From Heliopora coerulea (lineage: Eukaryota; Cnidaria; Anthozoa; Scleralcyonacea; Helioporidae): 64,000 bases of DNA. Below are positions 1-62,200 of this stretch, in pieces. Where the stretch lies: positions 331,644 through 395,643 of the forward strand of contig JASJOG010000263.1 of assembly GCA_030142905.1 (NCBI GenBank). Reading direction: 5' to 3'. The position numbers and the translations under genes are program-made. The notes beneath the pieces were generated by a model that ran no database searches, was not told where the DNA came from, and saw only the letters and a list, made by a program, of their open reading frames with translations. Every line of letters starts with the position of its first letter. Position 1 is the first letter of the stretch.

Positions 1-125
1 ATAATGTGCTATTCATTGAAATACACGCCAAATAAACAGATTGGTCTGAAGTGAAATTACGGCTAAAACTCGACAATTTGCAGAGTATTGCTCAATTTTT
101 TTAATTAGAGATGATTGTTAAACCA

Positions 126-356
126 TTAGCTCTCTGGATTTTGAAATTTTGACCTCAAATCCCTTAAAAATTCGTCAGTGTCCAAAGTAGTCAAATACCT
201 CGAAGTTAGTTGAAGAACTCTGATGTCACCGCGTTTTTCAACTAACGTCTCAGTGATAGAGGTCAGGTCGAACACTCCTTTTTCAAGTTTGTGATACTCT
301 ACATCACTATCTCCGCAGAAACGAAGTACCAGTCGAATAAGTACTTTAGGCTTCAT
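126..356 (-). CDS. Unrecognised small ORF
   Basis: Seventy-six codons, mixed charged and hydrophobic with no repeats, from MKPKVLIRLVLRFCGD to RSKFQNPES. It lies just downstream of a second ORF (386-652) on the same strand but in another frame, so the two may be parts of one broken or spliced gene. No family recognised. It lies in what is probably an upstream MTR intron, antisense to MTR. Confidence 0.25.
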   Translation of the reverse strand: MKPKVLIRLVLRFCGDSDVEYHKLEKGVFDLTSITETLVEKRGDIRVLQLTSRYLTTLDTDEFLRDLRSKFQNPES

Positions 357-385
357 TCCTTTATTTTTCTTTCACACACAGCTGC

Positions 386-652
386 CTAGAAACTATTACC
401 CAGCCTCAAAAGTAAATAGCCTAGATCCAGTATCTGAGTCTGGGGCTCTGTGATGGCGTCATTTACTGGCATAGCATTAAGACTTGTCGGGAAATCATGA
501 ATACCTTTGAGGTTATTCAAGAAAATCTCTTCAACGTCTGCTTGTGGATGTATCTTATAATGTCGGTCATTACTAGACCTAATATAGAATAACCATGGTA
601 ACATGTGAACTTCCAGATTTCTCTCTCTGTAAAACAAATATGTTTGTTTCAA
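386..652 (-). CDS. Unrecognised small ORF
   Basis: Eighty-eight codons including YKIHPQADVEEIFLNNLKG and LDLGYLLLRLGNSF. Composition looks protein-like rather than low-complexity. No family recognised. Its stop lies near a possible donor (GGTAATAG), and the ORF at 126-356 follows 30 bp later in a different frame. Confidence 0.25.
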   Translation of the reverse strand: MKQTYLFYRERNLEVHMLPWLFYIRSSNDRHYKIHPQADVEEIFLNNLKGIHDFPTSLNAMPVNDAITEPQTQILDLGYLLLRLGNSF

Positions 653-2185
653 GTGTCCGCCGAAAGGTCAGTGTCATTGTCAGTGTAAGTTTCTGTGTTT
701 AGTTTCAGTTTTAGTGAAACTGTCATAGTCAAGGTCTGAACAGACTAGACGTGTTACCGTGGACCGTAACACGTAAAAAGTAGCCTCACATTATTTCAAT
801 CAGGCCGCTCACATTATTTAACGCGATGCGGCAATAACTCGGTCGGTGTGACCTGGGCCGAAGAAGTGGCATTGGGCTGTTCTTCGCTTGCTAAGACATG
901 CACCCGAGGGGAGTATAACTTGGAAAAAATCGTACGAGTGTTTTTTTTTTTTGGATTGAAAAATCACGATTATTTTTTTGCCGGATCTTGGGATTTTTTT
1001 CCCTGATCTTGGGATTTTTTTCCCTTTCATATTTCAGGGACTTTTTTGCGTTTCCCAATTTTTAATATGACAGTAGTGTTGTGACTGGTGTTTACAGGAG
1101 ATAGGATATGGTCGAGCCGCATTGATACTTGATAGTATCACCAGGAAATTTAGCCACTTGGTAAAACTTTTTTATTCATAGGAAGACTATCATTGCATGG
1201 TTAAATTTGACGCTTTACCTTCTTCAAATTTGTTCTAATATGATTTTAATTTGTGATTACGTTTAATTTCGTAAGATCGCTTCAACACTTCAAAATACAC
1301 TGTACAGTCTGTACTCTCTTTCATCAACTGTTGCCGTTCAACCACTCACGTTTCCAACTGTTGCTAACTTACCAAGGGGAAAAAATTGTCCGCTGCCTAG
1401 CGACCACAGAAACTTGTTCCTGCGGTATTTCTTGAAAAGGCAGCGGTATAGCAAACCTTTAGCAAAACCATTTGCATATTATCGAAATTCGATCAGGATC
1501 TTTTTATTTTCACAAGCAATTTAGGCAAATTTGGATTTCAGATTCGGAGTGTTTTTTTTTCTAATTGAATTTTTAAGGGTATGCTGGACTTCTCTGAATG
1601 ACCAGATTTTTTGAGTTTTTCGAGGATTTTTCTGAATTTTTGGCGAAGTGTGCGAGGATTTTTTTAGTAATTCGCCCCTTGCGTACACCTACGACGTACG
1701 GCTATTCGTCCTGGAACTTTAATGTTAGTTTTAGGGTTGGTCTTAGTATTATCGATGCTCTTAGTATTTGATTTAATCTTAGTGTTTGTTTTGGTGTTGC
1801 TTTAGTAGTTGCTGGTGTAAGTGTTGTAATTGAATTTGTATTAGTGATAAGGATTAGAATTATTACTGTATTTGGCTTAGTATGAGTATTTCCAACATCA
1901 TTACCATTAATATTTGCATTTGCGATGGTACTGGTTATACGATTGATTACATAATCTCAAGCTCATTAATAATTCATGAGATAATGAACCAATCACAACC
2001 ACTCATTTCGTCATAAGACTGAAGTTGGATACTCCAGTAAAACACACCAAAATCATATACCACCACAGAAGTTAGATGAAAACCGGTTTTTATCTAATCA
2101 GCGAGATCTTAATTAAAAATTCACAAAACAGACAACAACAACGAAAAAGTTTTCCACGCAAAAGTTTATTAATTATCATGCGAAG
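653..2185. other. Gene-free stretch, low-complexity
   Basis: Holds a 23-bp tandem duplication of a GGGATTTTTTTCCC-type unit (about 979-1025) and a long GTTTTAGT-like degenerate simple repeat (about 1715-1925). No supported gene. Confidence 0.5.
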
Positions 2186-3082
2186 TCAGTGTTTTTTAAC
2201 AACGAATGTAACATTACAGTTGTTAAATACAGGTTTATCTAAATTTACCACATTTTGGACATCATTTATTTCACTTAAATCACTCTCACAATCTTCTCTG
2301 GAATCACTGATTTTCTTGGAGCTTACAGGACCGAAGATATCGGAAACAGACTTAACTTGCTCACCACATGCTTTTTCATATTTAAGTAAAGCATTACACG
2401 TATGACCTGTTCTCTGCCTGATAAGTTTCTCCTCGGCACCTTTTTGAAATAAAGCCGTGGCGCACGTTACTCTTACCTACACGTTACACGTTACACTGCC
2501 CAAAAGATGTCTTCTTCAGTTATCGCTTCTTTCTCATTCTTCTTTGAAGCAAGACCAATACATTCTCGCATGCACATCTTCATTTTGCAATCCAATAATT
2601 GTCTAAATCTGTGAAACGTAGAAGAATAACCAATATCGCTGATAGTTATAGCTAATAATATGCATCTCAAAATCAACACGTGCATTTAGAAACTCACCGG
2701 TTATCCTATCCGTCTTATCCAACGGTTTTAGCACAATGTTTTTATCAGAAAGGAATCGTTTGATACCCGTTATTAAATTGTATAATGAACGAGCAGGATA
2801 TTTCTTCCCTTCTTTATTGACCACTTCTTGAACAAATTTTCCAAGCCAATACGCCAGCCTTTCGGCTTCAAAATTCTTCAGTGGTGTACTAATGTCTTGT
2901 AAGCCAACTTCCTCTTCGACTTCGCTCTTCTGTACTCTGGACGTTTGCCACTCACGAAGTACATCAACTGCCCACTTAGTTTTGTAACCCGTAGATGCAG
3001 GAATAGCATTTTCGATTGCTTTATCTTCTTCGACAAAGCTTTTTGGAGAACGAAAAGACCTGCCTTGTTCACTTTCGTTCAT
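2186..3082 (-). pseudogene. Crypton-type tyrosine recombinase, internally deleted
   Basis: Relic of a Crypton (DUF3504/KIAA1958-like) DNA transposon protein. Exon-like part 1 (3082 to about 2699) starts MNESEQGRSF and carries the N-terminal core-binding segment TKWAVDVLREWQ ... KYPARSLYNLITGIKRFL, ending at a GTGAGT donor near 2697. Part 2 (about 2609-2491) follows an AG acceptor and reads FRQLLDCKMKM ... ITEEDIFWAV, the family's next block. Part 3 (about 2466-2186) reads LFQKGAEEKLIRQRTGH and LLKYEK, the catalytic TGH box and tyrosine nucleophile, then an acidic tail and stop. The catalytic-core segment between parts 2 and 3 (the first Arg and Lys region) is missing and replaced by a short TAACGTG triplication, so it cannot be active. 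Lies antisense in an MTR intron. Confidence 0.7.
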
Positions 3083-3561
3083 CGTTACATACAACTTGTA
3101 TAATTTTTTTGAATAAATTTTACGCCCGTCACAAGGACAATCCCATGAGGATTTTTCCTCATGTGCAATATAGCTAAACATCCAATTAAATTTCTCTTCG
3201 ATTGAGATGCTATATAAACAACTCGTTATCGTGTTTTATCAAGGGAATCCAAACACTCGAAAACAAAAAAAACACTCGGCCTACGGCCTCGTATTTTCAA
3301 CATGTTTTCTCGTGTTTGGATCCTCTGATGAAACACTCAAACTCGTTGTTCATATATTACATCAAACATGTATTACACTGCTCTGGTACTTCTCACACGT
3401 CTTGGTAAAATGCTAACGAAACATTGTTTATTACTAGCTTAAAAAAATACGTTTCATGGTTTTACTTACAAAGTACATATTCTCTGTGCGTAAAACTCTG
3501 CGATCGCAAATTACAGCGATTGAGCCAGTCGTGAAAGTACCTTGATATATCTCTTATTCAG
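3083..3561. other. MTR intron, nothing recognised
   Basis: AT-rich sequence with an ACACTCGGCCTACGGCC patch near 3272. No supported gene or repeat. Confidence 0.4.
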
Positions 3562-55915
<52,354 letters not shown>

Positions 55916-56804
55916 GTAATATTTTCTCTCCCTAGTTGGACTTTAAGAAGTTTCCTGAAGTCAAATTTTTCTTAACGTGTTGAGCAGAATAATTTTTCAG
56001 CCTCCTGACCTTGATTAAGATCAAGTACTTACGTTTAAGACATGCTTTCTGAAATACGTTGATACAAACTTGAATCAGGCAAAATTAAAATTCTGGCACT
56101 GTTAGACTCGAGACCGGTCTCAAGACTACATCTTCTCAGTTTCGGTCAAAACATACAGCAGTATCAGACATGTTAGAGTCTTAAGAACTCAATGTCTCGA
56201 AAATCGGGAGCAGGAAAAATACATTTATGGAATTTTATTTGTCGATTAGTTGATTGGAGTCCTGGCCACTAAACTCTATACATGCATCCTAACAGGTGAT
56301 CATACAATAATGAATTTTCATTGGGAATAAAGAAACAGCGTTGCATTCGAGTTTAATAAGAACGGCCTTTTGTGGGCATCACCGGAAAATTTTGTAACTG
56401 CTACGTTTGGCACAGAGTTGGTAGAACGTTTTTGGTGGTTTAAAAGTTTAAAACCTGACCAGAACTGCAGATTAGAGTTTCAGAGTGTAAAAGCAAAATT
56501 TAGAATTCATCACATTGTCAATAGAATATTATTTTGTCGAAATGCTTAAAACTAATCTCGTTTATTCAATGCCGTCGCTGCACTAGTTTGCTTAAACTCC
56601 CTATCATTCTTCTTAGGACGCGTTCTAGTCTTTATTTAGCTAATGTGTGGTACTTCGATTCAGTTGTTCTTCTAGCTTAAATTTCAAGTTACTAGAAAAT
56701 GATCAATCAATAGTGCGATTAAATTTTTGAACAGAATTTTTATTCAAAATGGAACTTTTTCTTTAAATTGTCGCATTTGTCAGTGACATAAATGAGATAT
56801 GACA
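55916..56804. other. Region after the last MTR exon found
   Basis: Searched for the C-terminal MTR exon (Asp-Tyr-Ala ... Trp-Leu-Gly pattern) and not found. No other feature. Confidence 0.4.
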
Positions 56805-57000
56805 TAAGTGAATAATGAAACCGTGTTCTCTGATCAAAATATTTTACTTCAAGTTTTCGGCCACCAGTCTGTGTGGCCTTCGACGGTAAATTGTTCATAA
56901 TTTCATAAGTTCCCGTCGAAGGCCACAGGCTGGTGGCCAAAACCTTGAAATAAAATATTTTGATCAGAGAACGCCTTTTCATTATTCAGTTATGCCTTCA
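56805..57000. repeat. Foldback hairpin element, arms about 85 bp
   Basis: Left arm TCTCTGATCAAAATATTTTA, then GGCCACCAGTCTGTG, then GCCTTCGACGG; right arm is the near-perfect reverse, ending CTGATCAGAGAACG. Loop about 25 bp. Both outer ends continue to pair (AATAATGAAA/TTTTCATTATT). Confidence 0.8.
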
Positions 57001-58329
57001 CCTGATCTCACTTCATCCATATTTCCACGAAATATGACATCTCGTAATCTTAATCTTCGTCTTGGGCTCAAAGATTTCAGTCTTGTTCTCCGGCCATTAG
57101 GTCTTGTTCTCGCACAAATTGGTATCGACTACAACTCTGGAGTCTTTTACTTCAAAACTTCACTATTTTAAAAAGTAAAGACGAATACAGCCGTTAAAGG
57201 TGATAAAAGATGTTAAATTAAACTCTTTGTTAGCACCTAAAAACTTTAAGATCACAGCTCGAGGTAATGAACGAATTATTAACATTTCCAACCTCACATT
57301 CAATCTATGAAGGGTCAATTATCAACCTTACAGAAAGCCACGCCACACACCACAATACGTCAACCGCTATTCTAGCGACCCACTATCCATACTCAAAGAA
57401 CTCCCAACTTCCATCCACTCCCGTCTTTGGCAATTTACATCTAACCGATCAACGTTTCAGTTAACAGTCACTATAAACGAAGACTCTCTTACACCTTTAA
57501 ATTCACCTTTCATTGGCGACGTGTATTAGAATTACATTCTTTTTGATCAGGCTCTTTCATATTTCGAACAGCCGGCTCATGTATGGGTGCATAGACACGT
57601 CGTTCATCTATCAGAATCCAAATGTTTTCGACGGAATGTTTTCTTCAGTGTCCGAGAGCCATGGCTCTCTTGGCTGTATGAAGTAGTCTGAGAATTCCCA
57701 AATGGAAAAGTTTTAAATCAAAACAGTCGACTTGTTTTTTCAGTGATGAAGATTTCAGTTTCAAGGAAAGGGCTGCGATTGTCTTGTTATGGAAGGTGAA
57801 CGCTGTCATAAGAACTTTCCCGTGTAAATAGCAATTTGGGAACGTAGTCAAAAGGCATGCGGTTTCGGAGTTGTGTTATCTGTTGTTATGTTAAGCATAT
57901 AAGCTCAAGAACAAGAAAGGAGGAAAAGAAATTCAAAGAATGTATTCGCGATTGGCAACGCTATCACAGGTGCAAGTGCAAACATAAGAGCAAGACAAAA
58001 GAGAAAGCAAAGATTCTTTTGCCTCACGCTTGTTCTTATGTTTGTTTAAGCCAGGTTCACTCGTGAATTTAGCTTTTTCTTACACTTGCCTTTTCTATAC
58101 AGGCTTGCCTCCACTAGGCCTTCGTAAACATTAGACGGATGGATTTTTTTGTCTTTAAGTTTGACTACGATTTTAATTTTTCTTGTTTCCCAAATTGTAT
58201 AAAAATGTAATCATGACCAGTTAAAGTACTTTGTCAAGCAATAAATTTACTAGCTGCTGGTTCATTTTCGGGGTAAATAGATCGGTAGAGGCCAATCATC
58301 TTGCGATTCAAACATATAAGGAGAGATTT
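57001..58329. other. Nothing recognised
   Basis: Short openings only (57267-57464, 57857-58066). No homology recognised. Confidence 0.35.
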
Positions 58330-58830
58330 CCGAGTCAAAGTCACTGGTTATATTGAAATTGTTAAATATTTTTTGGACAAATGTCATAGGATAACCAGCT
58401 TCTTTAAGGAGGTTTTTGATTTAAATGCATTAATCCCTGAAACTACTTTAAAGGCTTGTGGCCCGAAGTAATGCTGCAATAATATAATTCCATTATTGAA
58501 AGGAGATTTCTAGGGGGTGAGATATTTTTGTCGTTTTCCAATTTTTGTTGACAAACTTTTGACGAATTTTTGTTGTTTGGTAACAGCAGATTCCAAAAAA
58601 ATGATGGGGTCTTCCTACTTATTAAACTTAATCCTTGGATGGCAGCTATTGACTTGTTCAAACAGTTGGTCAAGTTTTCCGGCAATTGTTTTGGAGAGAA
58701 AATCTTGATCACAGCGGTTTTTAAAAAAGGGGTTGAGATGTCTGAAAACTTCACACCTAAATCTAGCCATAAAAATATTTGCAAGAACTGGAGGCAAAGG
58801 GTTGCTCATGCCATAGCCATCTATTACTTT
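58330..58830 (-). pseudogene. Penelope-like RT fragment (- strand)
   Basis: Reads SNPLPPVLANIFMARF then EVFRHLNPFFKN. The catalytic YVDD position is occupied by RCDQD. Then DQLFEQVNSCHPRIKFN, and farther on a PMTFVQKIFNNFNI-like stretch. Frames shift several times. Same subfamily as the fragment at 60060. Confidence 0.7.
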
Positions 58831-60059
58831 GTGTCACTTTCCATTAAGTGTGAAAGCTGTTTTCCAGAAGCCCATCTGGGAATTGTCTGAAGTCGTTTTT
58901 TACCGATAGAAATTCGGTAAAAAAGAGATAATACGTTGTAAGAAACTAAAATCACGACATATTTTAATGTGCGTCGCGTAGGGCGATCACCAAAGTCCAT
59001 AATGTTTTTAATGTTATGATCATTATCAGTAAAAAGTATCATGTACCAAGTTTATAGAACTGCCATAGATAGTTTATATAGATAGTTTATACAACTGCCA
59101 AAACCCATAACTTAATAAATTTGACCAAACAACCCAGAAAAACCTTACATTGAAACAAGTTGCTAAAACCTGTGGCACCTTTTATTGTACAACATTACAA
59201 TATATTGCTTCGTACCTGGACTCTCTGAGAAGCATCATAGAAGTAAAAGGCTATGGACTTCCCTGATTACGTTCGACAATGCACATGTGAAGATAACAAG
59301 ATTTTAGTTTCATACAATTTATAACCTCTTCACCGAATTCCTGTTAAAAAAAGTTTAATTACAAATTAAACGCACTCCGGAGGAAACGGGTGGTGACTAA
59401 AAAAGTGGACAAAGTTCACAGGAATTTTTTTCCATACTAAAACGGTGGGATGTTGGTCAAATGGCCTGGAAGTGAAGGCCTTGTTACCATAGTAAGCATT
59501 GCTCACACAACTTAAACCTGAAGTGCACTACATCGACGATGAATGGGTGGAGGTTTAAACAGAGAAGATATCTTGTTATAAATAATTTACCAAGTCCATA
59601 GCGATAGGGGTGTTGCTTGTACTGTGAACCATTTTATAAAATCCTCAAAAGCTTTCAAGGAAGGAATACAACAGAAAGGAAGGTTGGAAGTGGACAAAAC
59701 GCTGAAAAGTTGACACCTTTTGCGGATAAAGAAATGTCCCCGTGAGCTTGATTCGAAAGTAGTCCAGGACATGATGTCACCAGTTAAGACAAAGCTAAGG
59801 GAACCCGCTGACACATCACTCAGGTTATTCCTGTGGATACATTTCGAGAAAATTGAAATAAATTGGTAAACATTACCAGCGTTTGTAGTGTAGTCGTCAT
59901 ATGTATCATTGCTTTGACTTCAAGCTTATCAATTTTGTCCACTTTTTTAGCCACCACCAGTTATGTTCCCGAAGGTTGAATTTAGTTTATTTTAGCTATG
60001 CAGACTGTTTCTTCATGCGGTTAACACGAAAACTGTTTTCACATTGATCAAAAGTTGTA
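58831..60059. other. Gap between PLE fragments, nothing recognised
   Basis: A - strand opening (59587-59814, SAGSLSFVLTGDIMSW) has no recognised family. Confidence 0.35.
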
Positions 60060-60540
60060 CAAACAAATATATGTGGCATGGGGAACCCTTTGTCTCCAAT
60101 TCTTGCAAATGTTTTTATGCCTAAAATTGAATCAAAAGTTGTTAAGCCTCTGGACCAAGTTTTTGATGACTGCTGCGCGGATTATCCTTTCCCCGAGAAA
60201 GTTGCCATACAGCCTAACCAACTTTTTTGCCAACTCAATAGCTACCATCCAAATGTCAAGTTTAATATTATGGAAGAACCTCGGTTATTTCTTAGATTAT
60301 CTTGGTACCTTCATCAAAAACGATTTGCTTTTCAAGTTTCCCAGAAACTAGTAAAATGTTCCACGTTCTAGAAATATTCCTACACCTTGGAAATCGATTA
60401 GCGTTGCTGCCGCATTACGTCTATTCAAAAAGATTGCAAGTAATTTCAAGAATAAATTAATTAAAATTGAAAACATTTTTTCTACAAGCTGGTTATTCAA
60501 AGACTTTAATTGTTACAATAGGGTAACCAATCAATATAAG
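60060..60540 (+). pseudogene. Penelope-like RT fragment (+ strand)
   Basis: Reads GMGNPLSPILANVFMPKIES, FDDCCADYPF where YVDD is expected, LNSYHPNVKFNIMEEPRLF, then in other frames PWKSISVAALRLFKKIASNF and IENIF. No endonuclease on this strand. Dead fragment. Confidence 0.75.
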
Positions 60541-60639
60541 AAAATAAAATCAGACTTACACATAACAGACAATGGTTGTGAGAAGATGGTTAAAACAGAT
60601 ATAGAGGTTTCAAAACTTCTGATTAGCAAAAGGACAGTT

Positions 60640-61047
60640 ATAAATTTAAAAAACATGAGAATACTTTTCAAAGACATGTTTCGGCAAGACTTATGCCATC
60701 TTCAGTTTACAAAGTGGTGTTTGCAAGGCTTTAAATAGGAATTATAGTATGAATAAATTAACTAATTACAATTACGATATGTTAGATGATTAATTACAAT
60801 GACAGTGTGTTGTGTGAGGATTAACGGAGGGGGTATCAGACGATAATTACTAGCAGAGGAAGGTGTTGATATGTTGCATTTGTGTGTTTAATTCTGGTTT
60901 TCTATTTTGGATGTGAATAGCTTCTTTCAATTTGAGTGTGAAAGTGGTTTTGGCCGAATCTAAAATTTTAAAGCAGTTAGGTGTGTCAGGGGCGGATCTA
61001 GGGTATTTCATCAGTAGTTTCCAACCACGCTCCCGAGGTGCCACCAT
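60640..61047 (-). pseudogene. Penelope-like element 3' end (- strand)
   Basis: - strand FKILDSAKTTFTLKLKEAIH IQNRKPELN in outline, the C-terminus of the GIY-YIG nuclease (KEAIHI...KPELN), followed by non-coding 3' sequence with a ribozyme-like motif. Confidence 0.7.
60675..60710 (-). ncRNA. Hammerhead-like motif at PLE 3' end
   Basis: - strand ACTGAAGA, T, stem GGCA-TAAGTCT-TGCC, GAAACATG. One change from CUGAUGA; stem II pairs perfectly. Same position relative to the PLE stop as at 32206. Confidence 0.5.
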
Positions 61048-61050
61048 GGT

Positions 61051-61439
61051 TGGCGCCGAGCGAGAAAACTTTTAAAATTTGGACCCTCTAGATCGTCGAA
61101 AACGACCTTTCTAGGATCTTATCTCCCTTTTTCGATGGGGTCGTTCAGGTCCATGCGGTTGGGTTATTTTTGAGACCCCATGACAACCAGTGTCAGTGAG
61201 TTATTAAAAAGCGGCCGAGTCACCAGAGCTTTAGATCCATGCGATCTTAAATTATTTAAAACACTTATGTACTTTTTTTCACAATTAAACTTCCGATGAA
61301 CGAAAAGTTGTTTTGAAAATATTGATTACTGCACAGATATTTGAATATAGATTTATATTCGATTTTAAATAAAACTAGTTCCGTAGATTTTTTTGGGGGA
61401 GGACCGTCCCCCTTCATGTACTATTGGGAGGCTGCTTAC
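61051..61439. other. Nothing recognised
   Basis: No supported feature. Confidence 0.35.
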
Positions 61440-62200
61440 CTGATTCAGTAAGTGCACAAGAGTTTTGGGGTAACATTAGATGTGAGCCATCCATGCCAGC
61501 TGAACTTGTTGTTACCTTGATAATCTACAACTGCAGAATGGAGAGAACATAAAGTATTAAAATTGTATTGATTACCACTTACAAAGATAAAAATAAATAC
61601 ACTACTTTCCTTTTTTTCATTCCATGAACCAGCAGAATTCAAGAAACATAACACAGGGTGAGACCATAGATAAAGAGAAAACATAAATTAAGACAAGTAT
61701 TATAATTTATACTATAGTATAAGTAGACAACAATGAATACATGCTATCACTTGCCCTTTTCATCTTATGGTCCAGAAAGGCAGATTCATGTTCCAAACAG
61801 CAACAACAGCTGCATAAAGAGGATAAAATGATAAATAAATACATGATAAATAGGCCACTAAATAAGTAAATTGATTTATACCTGGCATTCAGATTTTCAA
61901 ATTTGTACCATCCAATATAACTTCATGACACACAACATCACCTAAACTGGCTACAAAAGCAAATCAACAAATTTTTATGTTAAACATGAATTAACAGGCC
62001 GCTAGTAAATAAGGAAATTCATTTTACCTGGCAGTTTACATTGATTTCTTCAAATTTGTGTTCTAATAAATTTGCATCTTGTGACTAGTTTCAGAATCCA
62101 CCACCACCACAAGAACAGCTGAAAAAAGAAAACAGCAAACCTTAATATAAACACTCAACTAGTGAGCTACTAATGAATTGATTAAATAATTTATACCTGA
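61440..62200 (-). repeat. Ladder of duplicated exon-like units downstream of the hAT-like gene
   Basis: On the - strand three diverged units spaced about 150-165 bp end in CAG|GTATAAATC-type donors at 62197, 62028 and 61882. Two start after clear acceptors (CTTTTTTCAG at 62119, TTTTGTAG at 61951), giving exons 62118-62028 and 61950-61882. A further acceptor lies at 61810 (GCAG|CTGTTGTTG). Another exon-like piece spans 61530-61440 (GTAAGC donor). They follow the stop codon of the gene to the right, so would be 3' UTR exons. No transcript evidence. Confidence 0.4.
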
